NCBI GenBank assembly: GCA_963580455.1 | Contig: OY756971.1 | Span: 12,671,001-12,735,000, forward strand | Length of the DNA stretch: 64,000 nucleotides | From: Euonymus europaeus | Lineage: Eukaryota; Streptophyta; Magnoliopsida; Celastrales; Celastraceae | Direction: 5' to 3' | Shown here: positions 13,319 to 23,930 of the stretch, in pieces | Layout: every line of letters begins with the position of its first letter | Position numbering within the stretch: position 1 is the stretch's first letter | The notes under the pieces: generated by a model | The model's database searches: none | Told to the model about the DNA's origin: nothing | Seen by the model: only the letters and a program-made list of their open reading frames with translations | Translations under genes and position numbers: made by a program

Positions 13319-13720
13319 TGGTGTGAAGATAACAACATGTATTGTATTCTTTTTCCTTCGACTAATGGTTTTTTCCCACATGATTTTTCCTTGACAAGGT
13401 TTTAATTAAGCAATCTCTTCACACCTTCTACCAAGTTTCTATATAAGAATGACACTCTTTTTCTTTCACTAAGATTTTTTATCTTACTGAATTTTTCCTT
13501 AGTAGGGCTTTAACGAGGCACATTCTATGTATATTGATTAGTGGATGCCCACTTTATTAGTATATTTGGAAGTTACTTAAGAGCATTTCATTAGTATTTA
13601 TAGCAGGCTATTTAAGAGGTGATTTAAACTTATTATATACTAATCTGATATAAAGAAAAGTTTAGTGAAATAAAAATATACTTAAAGTGAGGAAAAATAT
13701 TCTCTCATTGTTCTAATTTC
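13319..13720 (+). repeat. 3' LTR of the copia element, first part
   Basis: It starts TGGTGTGAAG right after the polypurine tract. It matches the 5' LTR copy up to TTCTAATTTC at 13,720, where similarity stops abruptly. The missing end lies at about 14,545-14,600. Confidence 0.7.
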
Positions 13721-14524
13721 AGTATGAGAGCTGGTATACCCACCCCAAAATTTGTTATTCTCAGCCCCCTTAAGAGGTGGAGATACCAATTTTACGATTA
13801 AAACTGTAATGTCTACAGGCACAGAATTCACAAAAATAAATTTTAGAATAAAAATTATGGGATTCGTAACATTTGGTTCTGATATGATGATTTGAAGCAT
13901 TCTTTACTTTTCTTTTAAAAATCAAATAATATTTTATTCGCTTTTTGTTATTTTTCCTCTTTTGTATTTTTAGATGTAAAATATATATATTATCCAATTA
14001 TGCATATTAAATTTATAAAAAAAAAAAAGAGTCTGGGTTTGTAGTTGGTCCTTCAATTCACCTCTTTCATTTCATAAGTTGTCAGTTTAACAAATAATTA
14101 GTTGCATTTCCTTGTAATTATTTTAAAAATAGAATCATTATATATAATGAAATTATAATAAAATCAAAAAGAAGCATGTAAGCATCGATTCATGATATAT
14201 ATTTTTTGATAATAATTAGTTGATTGAATTTCAAAATGCGCAAAATAGATTAAACAAATATGCGTGCACTCACTCATCGGAACACGTGTGGACCCATATA
14301 TGTATTCAACCATTTATTGCAAGACAAGTGCAAGTCAGGCACAAAAAGTGGGGAGATAAAATGATAAATATCTCTCATCTCTCTTAAAAGTGAAGCATAT
14401 ATGTATTCATTACACTGACATGTACATGTCAGTTTTCAATACAATACTTGTTTTCCCACCCCTTACACCTCCCTAAAAGGGTCGGAATTCCACATTTGGG
14501 AGTGATAATACCACTTCTCTTTGA
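13721..14524. mobile_element. Small TIR element inside the copia 3' LTR
   Basis: The insert is about 0.8 kb. Its left end (AGTATGAGAGCTGGTATACC) and the reverse complement of its right end (AGTCAAAGAGAAGTGGTATT) are similar over about 50 bp, including GGTAT, CAC.CC and GGTG landmarks. It interrupts the LTR. No transposase frame is present. I could not fix a target duplication, so the superfamily is open. Confidence 0.5.
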
Positions 14525-15065
14525 CTATTGCCAAAAAAAAAAACTGTACATTGTTCAAATTTTCTTAATTTTGACTTCGAAATACTTTACACATGTACTT
14601 TAAAAAATCGACGAAATGAGACTAGTGTCCTTAGAGAAAGTACAATAGGCGCTGGAAATGGGGGAAATTGCCATTAAGTTTATTTTCACTGACATATTTA
14701 TAAGAAAGTCAGATAAGTTTGGTTAATTGTTGTGAGGTCAAAAAAGGACAGTTTTGTAATTTTACCAGTAAAATATTTTTGTTAATGACAGACTTACCCT
14801 CATTTTGAATATTGCTGGGTTTTTCATGGGTTGTGCTGCCTTGTGTTTTGTGTGTGTATCGTGGAGGTTTTTCCGGCGTGTGGTTGTGTCGACTGACTGG
14901 GTGGTAGTGTGTTATCGGCGGCGTGTGGCTGGATCTGAGTTTATGGAGTCTTCATCGGTCGGTCTGGAGAGGATATTCGTTGGTATTTCGGTTTTTTGGT
15001 GATATGGAGCCAAGAATGGGATGCTTGAGATGGTGAAGCTTTTTAAGTTGCATTTTTGAAATTTT

Positions 15066-15545
15066 GGAGGTTGATCTACCACTGGCATTCTCGACGGTTC
15101 AGTTTTTTGAGGTGTTTTTGAATGTACATTGTTTGTTTAGAAGATCTGTATGTATTTATTCTGTATGATGTTTCTTTTTTGTTTTTTGTCAAATTTTTTG
15201 GGTTTTCTCATTGTATATTGTGTTGTTGCAGAGAAGAGATTTTCAGGGTTTTTTTTTCGTGTGATACTTGAATGATACCCTTATGTTTGGTTTCAGGTTC
15301 TATTTTTGAGATGTTGGAGGTTGATCTACCACTTCCATTCTCGGATGGTGATGTTGTTTGAGGTGTTTTCAAAGGTGCATTGTGATTCTTTTGAAATTCT
15401 TTTCTTTTTTTTGCTTTGTTTGATTTTTTTTGTCATTTTTGTTGTTGTTGTTGATTGCATGTTGTTTTGTTGCAGGCTCCCAATTTTCAGTTTTTTAATT
15501 GTGTGATACTCGGATGATACATTGATGATTTTGTTGATATTGTGC
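15066..15545 (+). repeat. Tandemly duplicated ~250-bp leader unit of the MULE
   Basis: GGAGGTTGATCTACCACT starts at 15,066 and again at 15,316. In each copy it is followed by CATTCTCG, a GAGGTGTTTT block, a T-rich section, TTGTTGCAG, ATTTTCAG and a phased GATAC pair (15,263/15,274 and 15,505/15,516). The unit looks like an exon plus intron of the transposase 5' leader that has been duplicated. Confidence 0.7.
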
Positions 15546-15555
15546 GTCATCAGTT

Positions 15556-17918
15556 GTGATGGGGGACGCTATTTTTCTCATGGTTAAGTATTGTTTGGAA
15601 GTATTCCCTGTTATGTTGGGGTGTGATGTTGATTTTCATTCGTTAGTTTGTAGAATTGGTGAGAAATGGAGGTGCCTTGAAGCTGTTGAATTTTATCTGT
15701 CTTATTCAATACCTGGATATAATAATTGTTCGCTTAGGAATGAAGACGTTTTAGGACTATGGTTTCGTTGATTAAAGTTCTTGGATTGCATCTTGTGGAA
15801 ATAGTAGTGGGAGATGTAAATCACAGTGTTCGTAGTGTTGCAAGTGCTTCTATTTTGAACGAGAATGATTGTGATGTCAATTTTTTTCCTGATGGTGAAG
15901 ATATAAATGAAACTGTTGAAGTAAATAATCCCACGTTTTGTTCTTCATCTAATGGTACGCATTTACTTTCAACTGCATGGGGTGGTCTTATTACAGACGT
16001 TGGCCAGAAATTCGATGGAGGTGTTTCTGAATTCAGGCTTACATTAAGTAAGTATTCTATTGAAAGAGGTTTCAAGTTTAATTATATTAGGAATAACGAG
16101 GACAGAGTTGTGGCTGAGTGTGTTAACAAGTTTTCTCATGGTTGTAAGTGGTTTGTTTGTGCTGTTGCGTCTAAGGTTAACGATGTATGTTTTATCTGGA
16201 AGTTGTGCAATCTGCATTCTTGTCCAATTGTTTTCAGAGATAAGAAAAGTAATAGGATGAGTGCGAAGTTAATATCAGGCTTGATTGTTGATTTGGTTAG
16301 GACGAAACCGTCTTTGTGTCCGAATGATATTGTCTCGCATTGTCTTAATTGTTATAGTTGTGAGGTAAGCTATGATAAAGCTTGGAATGCTTTAGAGAGA
16401 GCAAAGACTGATATTTTTGGTGATTCGTCTGAATCTTATAAGCAGTTAGGATTATATGTTGATGCGATAAGGGTTCAAAATCCAAGAAGCCATGTTGTTT
16501 TGGATGTTGACACTGCTTCGAAAGGGTTTAAGCGATTGTTTGTTGCTTTTCATGGATGTATCATTGGGTTTCAACATTGTCGTCCAATGTTGTTCATTGA
16601 CGGAACTTTCCTGAACGGTAGATTTAAGGGATTTTTGTTGTCAGCAACAGGAAGGAATGGAAATCAAGGTGATTTTATGCAGTTATGATACTTGTGTGAT
16701 ACCTTTTTTAATGGCTGTTCATTTTTTTATTTTTTTATATGTATTTGTTGTTTTTTACTTTTTTCAGGATTGTTCCCACTGGGTTTTGCGGTTGTTGATT
16801 CTGAAAATCATGATAATTGGAAGTGGTTCTTTGAGAATTTGTTGATTATTCTCGGTGGGGTTCGGTTGATGGCGTTTGTTTCTGATTGGAATGTTGGTTC
16901 GGTTGAAGCATTGCCTAGGGTGTTTCCTTCTGCAAATCATTTTTTTTGTCTTCAACATTTGAAACAGAATTTGAGGGATAGATTTAGTCGTGGTGCTTTT
17001 ACTAATCGTCAGAGGGAACGGATGGTTTGGTTGTTACGTGAATGCGCTATTGCTCCTACTATTGAAATTTTTAATGAGAAATTGCGTGTTTTAAAAGAAG
17101 AAGGAGGTGCTATTGTTGATAGTTTCTTGGAGGATTTACCGTTGAAGCATTGGACGAATGTCTATGGTGTTGGATGTCGTTATGGAGAGATGCATTCGAA
17201 TGCAGCTGAGTCCTTCAACTCTTGGATACTTGATTGTAGAAGTTTACCTATAACTCAAATGGTGGATAAGATCAGATTGAAGCTAATGAGGTGGTTTTAT
17301 GAAAGGAAAGTTGAGGGAGGTAATACCTGTGTATATGTCTGCAATATTATTTTGATACGTCGATGATACTTGTGTAATCCATATTAATCATTTTTTTCTC
17401 ATTATTTTGCATCACCAGATGGTTGGGAAGGAGTCTTGTGTCCTAAGATGACCCAAAAGCTACACGAGTATGGTGTTGATGGTCGGTCTTGGCATGTGCA
17501 TAGGTCATCTGAGAGCACATTCGAAGTTTTTTCTGACCCAAGACATGTGGTGGACATTTCGATGTTTAAGTGTTCTTGTGCTATGTGGCAGCTGAATGGT
17601 TTTCCTTGTGTTCATGCTGTGAAAGCAATCAGTAGGTCTGGGAAGAAGATTGAGGACTTTGTGCACTATTATTTCCATGTTGCTGCATATCGAAAATCGT
17701 ATGAGGAACCAATTAAACCCCTTCCATCAGCTCTTTTTGTTGATTGCGGTCTTGATGATAATAATGACATTCTTCCCCCTCTTACGAGAAGGCCTCCAGG
17801 CAGGCCTAAGAAACGTCGTATAAGATCAAGGGGAGAGCAGGTCCGAAGAATCCGTTGTGGTAGGTGTGGAAAGATGGGCAACCACAATAAGAAGACGTGC
17901 AAAGAACCTTTGCAGTAA
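15556..17918 (+). CDS. MULE (MuDR-type) transposase, three exons
   Basis: This DDE transposase would cut and move the element in the nucleus. Exons are 15,759 (or 15,556)-16,668, 16,768-17,319 and 17,419-17,918. Both introns are 99 bp with GT-AG ends and restore the frame exactly. The catalytic aspartates are in 'FIDGTF' (exon 1) and 'VSDWN' (exon 2), and 'AESFNSW' supplies the glutamate. A C2H-like 'CLQHLKQNLRD' lies between them. Exon 3 has a SWIM zinc finger ('CSCAMWQLNGFPCVHAVKA') and a C-terminal CCHC knuckle ('CGRCGKMGNHNKKTC'). An N-terminal PB1-like part (15,556-15,771) is in a different frame from the body, so either a one-base shift has occurred near 15,750 or translation starts at 15,759. 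The rest is free of stops. It may be close to functional. Confidence 0.88.
16669..16767 (+). other. Intron 1 of the MULE transposase
   Basis: 99 bp, GT...AG (TTTTTTCAG). It joins the frame across 'NQG-LFPLGF', a conserved MULE block. It contains GATAC at 16,687 and 16,698, 11 bp apart. Confidence 0.85.
17320..17418 (+). other. Intron 2 of the MULE transposase
   Basis: 99 bp, GT...AG (CATCACCAG). It restores the frame into 'GWEGVLCPKM'. It contains GATAC at 17,354 and 17,365, again 11 bp apart. Confidence 0.85.
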
Positions 17919-17929
17919 ATTAGTTGTTG

Positions 17930-18176
17930 TTGATGTGTTTAATAATTTTTTAGCTGTTTTTTATCGTGGAGGTATCAGTACTGTATGAACATGTTGTTCT
18001 TTAAATGAAGTGGTGGTTATAGTTTCAGTATGTTTGTGGTTGTTGTTTTATCATCTAGGTATCAAGATTGTATCCTATGTGTTGTTCTTTAAATGAGGTA
18101 GTGCTTATATTTTTAGTAGGTGTGTCGTTGTTGTTTGTATCATTTTGGTATCATAAATGTATGGTAATGGTATGGT
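17930..18176 (+). repeat. 88-bp tandem repeat with phased GTATC motifs
   Basis: GTTGTTCTTTAAATGA starts at 17,993 and 18,081. Each unit ends with a GTATC triplet at 11-bp steps (18,048/18,059/18,070 and 18,137/18,148/18,159). A partial earlier unit has 17,972/17,983. It lies just after the transposase stop and is cut by the solo LTR. Confidence 0.75.
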
Positions 18177-18181
18177 ATTTT

Positions 18182-20193
18182 TGTAACGCCCTGTCCCACG
18201 AAACCCTACTTACCGGGCTTGTAGTCCAGAACGCTACTTATTTTTCAAAATAAACTCAGCCTATTTAAAACCTAATCTGAAATAAAAACATTATCTTATA
18301 TATTTTAAATAAGCAGTACATCCATTTAATATCCTCTAAGTATACCATTGCAAATTTTATTCTTTTTATACTTGTTCCCAAATCCACACGTATTACCAAA
18401 CCTCAAAGCTATTAACTATAGGTGCATTAATAGATGAAAGACTTGGTTGATCACTGTTCCCTGAAACTAGCTTCCGTCACATGAGCATCTTTATCATGGA
18501 TCTACGGCGACAAAATCAACTCCTAGTCAGCATGATCTTCTAAGAAATTAATACCTGTATCACGGAACATAGTGAGTCGAGGCCCAGCAAGTAGTACTTA
18601 TGCATGAATGCACATGAACCTCATCTTTAGAAAAACAGTCAGCCATTTAAATCATTTTTCCAGTACTCGGGCCCTTAACCTAGGTAAACTGCTACAAGGC
18701 AACCGGTCGGGATTTTTCCTCTTTTTGTATCACCAAGATACCCTTTTCAGTAATAACCTCAGTTTTCCACATTTTCAGTATACCCTCCTTGTAGCAGTAA
18801 TACCCGGTTCGAAAAAAAACATTTTTCCTTTCTTTTTCCTTGAATGCATGTGTCATGTATGCCATGATATGTTATGCCTCATGCAATACAACTATTAACT
18901 GTTGTATCTAAATAATCATCACATAACAATTCACCATTCCTAGATAGTCCATCATCGTCAGTTCAACGTCATATTAATATACATAAACATTTCATCACAT
19001 GACAGTTCATAATTCACGTACTTCCAAATCATCACAATTTATGTCTCATGAAAACATCTCAACAGTACAATCATTATCATATATGCTCAAATAGACATCA
19101 CAGTCCATACAAATAATAGCACATGAAATTCATAGTCACAAAGTTCTGTAATACAGTTGAGTACTACTTACCTTAATGTGTCTCCGTAATTTCTCGATAT
19201 TTCTAACTATCAAAACTGGTGCCTGAAATCCATAATAATACCTAAAGCCGTTAATGTTTATTCTTATTATTTCTCATTAATTGATTTAAAACTTAAGTGG
19301 TGGATTCCTAAAACCCATATAATACCCATAAGCATTTATTAATATTTTTATTTTTTAGTTAATTTCTTTTATCAATACAATTAACATTAATTAATACAAT
19401 TAAGATTAATTAATTAAAATAATTATCAACCGGGTCAGGCAGACCCGGTTGCCCCTCTTCTTCCCACAAACGGGTCTAACAGACTCGTTGGGTTGTTTTA
19501 CCGGGTCGCCACCGTTGGTGGCGCGGTGGTGGTCACGACCGGCCTTAGTCGACAGAGAAAGACGCGGCGAGTTCAATGTTGGTTTCGTATACCTAAGCGG
19601 TGGCCGGAAAACACCGAAACATTGTCAGAAAAGTCTCGGTTCCCGTCCGCCTTCTCTCCCACCGTTGACGGCGTAAACCTATTTCGTTCCGTACGAAAAT
19701 GGTACTGTTAAGGTCCTTAATCCGAGATCGTCCTTTTCGCATCGGTTACGTCGCCATTGGCCTCCGTCTCCGGAACTCGGGTCTCCGTCGCCTCCTCCGC
19801 ATCAGCCTCCGCCTTTTGGTTCTCTAGTTTTAGGTCTACATAGAGTTCCATGCATAATTCATATATTTGTATTTTAAATCTCCAATTAGTCTTTTACCAT
19901 TTTACCCTCACTCTTCTTCCTATTTACGCCGAATACCTTTATGTATTTACAGTTTTGCCATTATTCTATTTACTATATATTCTGTATTTAAAATGCTTAA
20001 CATATTCATTTCAACTCCAATTCCCGTCATTCTTGGGCTCTTTAATTTTATCTTTCTTGTAGAATTTATTAAAAATATTTTGACCATATTCTGGTTTCCT
20101 CTAAATCGATTCTAATTTTTCCCTAATTTCCTTGTAAAATGTGTCGATCTAAACCTCTTAAACTTTCAATGTAATTTAGGTCGGGGTGTTACA
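18182..20193 (-). mobile_element. Solo LTR of a chromovirus-type gypsy element, nested in the MULE
   Basis: 2,012 bp. Read on the minus strand it begins TGTAACACCCCGACC and ends CAGGGCGTTACA, which are standard plant chromovirus LTR ends. Flanking 5-mers are identical: ATTTT at 18,177-18,181 and ATTTT at 20,194-20,198. It is not the same family as the LTR at 397, though the ends are related. It inserted into the MULE after the MULE was in place or while it was still mobile. No internal coding sequence remains. Confidence 0.93.
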
Positions 20194-20314
20194 ATTTTAG
20201 TTCATAATGTTTTAATTAGAAATGCGGACTGAAAAATATACGAAAAGAACTTAATTTGAAGTACTTAAAACAGAACACATATTGTATATTTTTTGGTAAC
20301 ACACCAATGACACT

Positions 20315-20459
20315 TCATGAAATGATGAAATCTTTCAAGAACATTTCAACCATATGACACTTGTACTTTAAGACCTCTTCCAACGAGAGTTCTTCTTCAA
20401 CAGGCTCGTCCCTGACTATCTTTTCCATGACATGGCACACGTGAATGCCGCAGTCAACC
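20315..20459 (-). CDS. Ulp1 catalytic-cysteine exon
   Basis: The last exon encodes 'VDCGIHVCHVMEKI', which contains the nucleophile Cys of the Ulp1 fold, and ends in TGA at 20,315-20,317. The acceptor is AAAACAG. It joins in phase to the upstream exon ending 'CPQQHFG', so the Gln and Cys motifs keep the usual family spacing. Confidence 0.85.
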
Positions 20460-21957
20460 CTGTTTTATGAAAAATTTGTTTCCATGTTAAACATCAACTT
20501 TTTTGATATAAGAGTATTCATTTAATGTAGAACAAGTTTACTCACGTTCCAAAGTGTTGTTGTGGGCAATGGACAGCAGATTGGAGCGGAGTGCTGAACA
20601 TTTCGTTCACGTCTTCCTTCTCAATTCCTTTAGTTTCATTATTCGTCATGAATGTTTCTTTTTGTATGCCGGTTACATATTCAACCTGTTAAAGAATTTT
20701 TAAATAAGTATATTGCAGAAATCACAAAGATATCATGTATGTATTATTTGTATGTCAACAAGGTAATTTACCAGTATTTGCGCATCTCGATAGTAGGGGT
20801 CAGTTGTGCCATCTCTGGGCTTCAGGCTGTTATATTGAGTCCATTCTCCCTGAAATGAGTCAAATGTAACAAGTGTCCAATGGTTTGGTGGTATATCGCT
20901 TTCTCTACCCCCATTTGAATTTATTGGGAAGATTAGGTATCGTATTTTTGGTGATAGGTCTATAAAGCACCTTGTCGATTATATTTTCTCGAATATTTTT
21001 GTATTGATCTCTCACAATGTAAGTCTGTAACAAAATGTTTCACAATGTTAGTTAAAAGGAAATGAATTGTTTATTTGAGTAATTTATATGTTCGCTTACC
21101 CAACACAATGAGTCAAATATGAAGAACGGGGGTGTGGGATCTTCTGCTGAAATCTCCCTTGAATTTCTATAATAATCGTCTCTCAGCATTTTCCCATGGG
21201 CATTGCTAACCTGGACACACAATTTTTTATTTTATTTAATCAACAACTATGTCATCACAACTATTACAACAATTAATTTTCAAATATGTTCACGTACATT
21301 GTTTGTTATGCCTTTGTCGGATAGTATGTCGAGCAAATCTTCCATACTCACGTGATCAGATGTGGATGCCGACCCACATATGTGAACTCTGCATTATTAG
21401 AAAAATAGAGTAAATCATAAAGGTATCATATATGTATCTCTTGAATATTATGTATGTAACGTGTTCGAGGAAGTAACTTACGTTTCTCCATGCTTTTCGA
21501 GTGCTTCATTTATCTTCTTCAGTGTGTTCTTATCCAGTCGTTTTGCTGTCGACCAAGACTTCGGGATGTTCCTTATTGGTTTCTTCCCTTTTTTCACACT
21601 GTGTGAAGGTAAACTGGTAAGATCAACAATTCCTGGATCCTCTTCTGCCAATTGCATTTGTTCCTGGTTCTCTCTTTGTTTTTCAGTCTCCTCTTTTACT
21701 TCAACTTTTTCTCTTTCTACTTTCGCTGCATCCTTCAAATTCTTTCTCCTGTTAGCTCTTTGTTTTCTTGTTTTTGGACTCAAAGAATCGGCAAAATCAT
21801 CATTCCTTTTCCTCTTTCTTTCGTTGTTTTTCTTAATTCTTTTCACCATGGAAGATGGCTCAGTGTCTAATTTCTGCATTGTTAATCAAATACAGAATGA
21901 GTATTCTACTGTAAAGTTTCCAGTAAAGTAATAAACAATTAATAAATCAGATAATAC

Positions 21958-22673
21958 CTTAGTGTCTTCAGTCACTTCTCCAGTAGGTGGGTTATCAACT
22001 TTTGGTTCAATCTTTTCCTGTAATTTTAAAATCAAATAAGGTGATCAGGTGATCAAGTGTAAAAAGTGACAAGAGTTTCAATTAAGTGACAAGAGTTTCC
22101 TCACCTCAAAGCCTTTGATTACTTCTTTCATTTCTCCAGCAGGTGGGTTATCAACTTTTGGTTCAATCGTCTGCTATTAAGAAACAAAATCAGGTGATCA
22201 AGTGTAAAACATAATAAGGAATTGCTTCTTCTGCAGGTGTGTTATCAAGTTATCGTATGTGTATCATGTACGTATTTTAATACCTCAAGGCCTTTCATGA
22301 TATCTGCCATTTCTTCTGCAGGTGTGTTATCAAGTTTTGTTGCAACCTTCTCCTGTTTTTTGAAAATAAATGAGGTTAGCAATTGCAAAAACTGATCAGT
22401 AGATATGTCTATCATCTACCTATATTGTTAACTAAATATCTCTTACCACATTTCTTTCGGGTTCAGTAGATGGGTTATCCACTTTTGGTGGATCATTATC
22501 CTGCATTTTTAATCCAAATCAGTAGACACATTTGCATAAGTGATCACAGTTCATAAATATATCATATGTGTATCGTGTTCATATCGTGTTGGCATTTTTG
22601 ATACCTCGATGATTGTCATCAAAGTTGTATCTGGTCCAGAATGTGGATAGCCAATTTTCACAGGAGCATTGCC
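21958..22673 (-). repeat. Ladder of duplicated phase-0 mini-exons in the Ulp1 gene
   Basis: Five consecutive exons, 22,605-22,673 (69 bp), 22,447-22,500 (54), 22,284-22,352 (69), 22,105-22,173 (69) and 21,958-22,017 (60), are all multiples of three with CAG/TAG acceptors and GT donors. Four of them encode variants of one peptide, roughly [D/E]..[P/T]K[V/L]DN[P/T]P..E. The fifth (22,605) is more diverged ('APVKIGYPHSG'). They lie between the coiled-coil part and the basic exon, where a flexible linker is expected. Confidence 0.75.
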
Positions 22674-23151
22674 CTGTATTAATGAAAACAAATAAGTATT
22701 CATATTTTTTCAGAAGTAATAACTAAAATCACATATTCATCGCATTTGGATCCTGGAGGTATCCTAATACCTCCATTCCTTTGTTTTTCTCTGAGATAAT
22801 GTCTCTTTTCCCGATCTTTTCTGGTGTGTCTAGGGATATAACTAATGTTTGCTCTTTTTCCTTGCCATCATTCACTTTAATTGGGGAGTCCAACAGCGAT
22901 TGTGACTGCAACATTATTGTAGTAGTTGCGGAGGAAACTAATGTATTTATAGTACATATGCACAAGAATTAGCTCATGGGAGACGAATATTACCAGTTCG
23001 AATGTTGGCAAGTCATTAATCCACTCCTTCAGTCGAGCTCTAGTATCGGTATCTTGATTTTCCTCGTGTTGTAACTGTCAAATATGTATGATAGAGGTAT
23101 TATGATTGAATTAGTGTTGTAATGTATATGAATTTACGATATATATTCTAC

Positions 23152-23930
23152 CTGAAGTGCTGGTACGTTGCCACTTGGGGGGCTAGTGGTTGAGCTGTCT
23201 CTTAACTTCTGAGTTAAATCATGAACTTCGAGTTCAGTGAGCCCCTCTTGCAGTGTAGAAGCAATGGCTTCTTTTCCCTTATTGACATCAATAAGCTTGT
23301 GGTTCATTTCATCCAGTTCTCGTTTCAAATCATCTACCTTCTTCTCCAAATCTTCTATGTATGCATTCTTATCATCAATTTGGTATCTCATGAAGACTTC
23401 CCTCCCTTTAGCTGCTTCCAGGTCTTTCAGAAGCACTTCATATGATGGTTTCATTGATTGTTCAATCTACTGAATCTTTGATCCGGGTGTCCCTTTTGAA
23501 GTTTCTTGTTTCTCAAATGTCCTAATGACGTATTCTGCGAGCTTTATCAGTGGTGTGTTGTCAAGACTGTTCTTATCGGAAGCTTGATCGAATAATTGTG
23601 CCTTTCTAGTTGTATCTGTTGGCAGAGATTGTTTGTTGTCATTGTCTTCGAAATCGTCATCCGTATCCGACTCAGATTGGTCTTCTTCTTCGTCTTCAGT
23701 TTCTTCTTCTTCATCATCATTTTTACCATCTTCTTCATTTTCTTCATCATCTTCATCCTCACTAGCGTCTTCATCATCATCTTTTGGTGGGAATACAGCG
23801 GAAACGTCATCTAATTTCTCAAATGTTGTGGTCTTCAGAATGCTAGATAGCTCCCTAACGTCCCATTTCGCACAAAGCAGCTTTGATTTTGTGCTGTCAG
23901 GTTCACGAACTTTTGAAAATTCCATCACCC
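23152..23930 (-). CDS. Acidic and coiled-coil region of the Ulp1 gene
   Basis: The minus-strand frame begins 'MEFSKVREPDSTKSKLL' and passes a long Asp/Glu-rich run (about 23,800-23,640). It meets an in-frame TAG at 23,467-23,469 and continues in the same frame into a heptad-like coiled coil ('YIEDLEKKVDDLKRELDEMNHKL'). The donor is at 23,151. The acidic run plus coiled coil suggests a protein-interaction arm. The stop would truncate the protein before its protease domain. Confidence 0.65.

Larger units (their letters stand above)
8332..14600 (+). mobile_element. Ty1/copia element, Ale/Retrofit-like, decayed
   Basis: The order is a partial 5' LTR (8332-8561), gag, protease, integrase, reverse transcriptase, RNase H, a polypurine tract (CAGGGGGAG, ending about 13,316) and a 3' LTR from 13,319. 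The two LTRs share 'GGCTATTTAAGAGGTG' and 'AAAGTTTAGTGAAAT' blocks. The 5' LTR lacks its beginning. The 3' LTR is interrupted at 13,720 and its last part reappears at about 14,545-14,600. The polyprotein has many stops and shifts, so the element is inactive. Confidence 0.8.

Noticed and set aside
18182..20193. Assigning the nested solo LTR to the same family as the LTR at 397
   Set aside because: The ends are similar in type, but the bodies do not align and the orientation is opposite.
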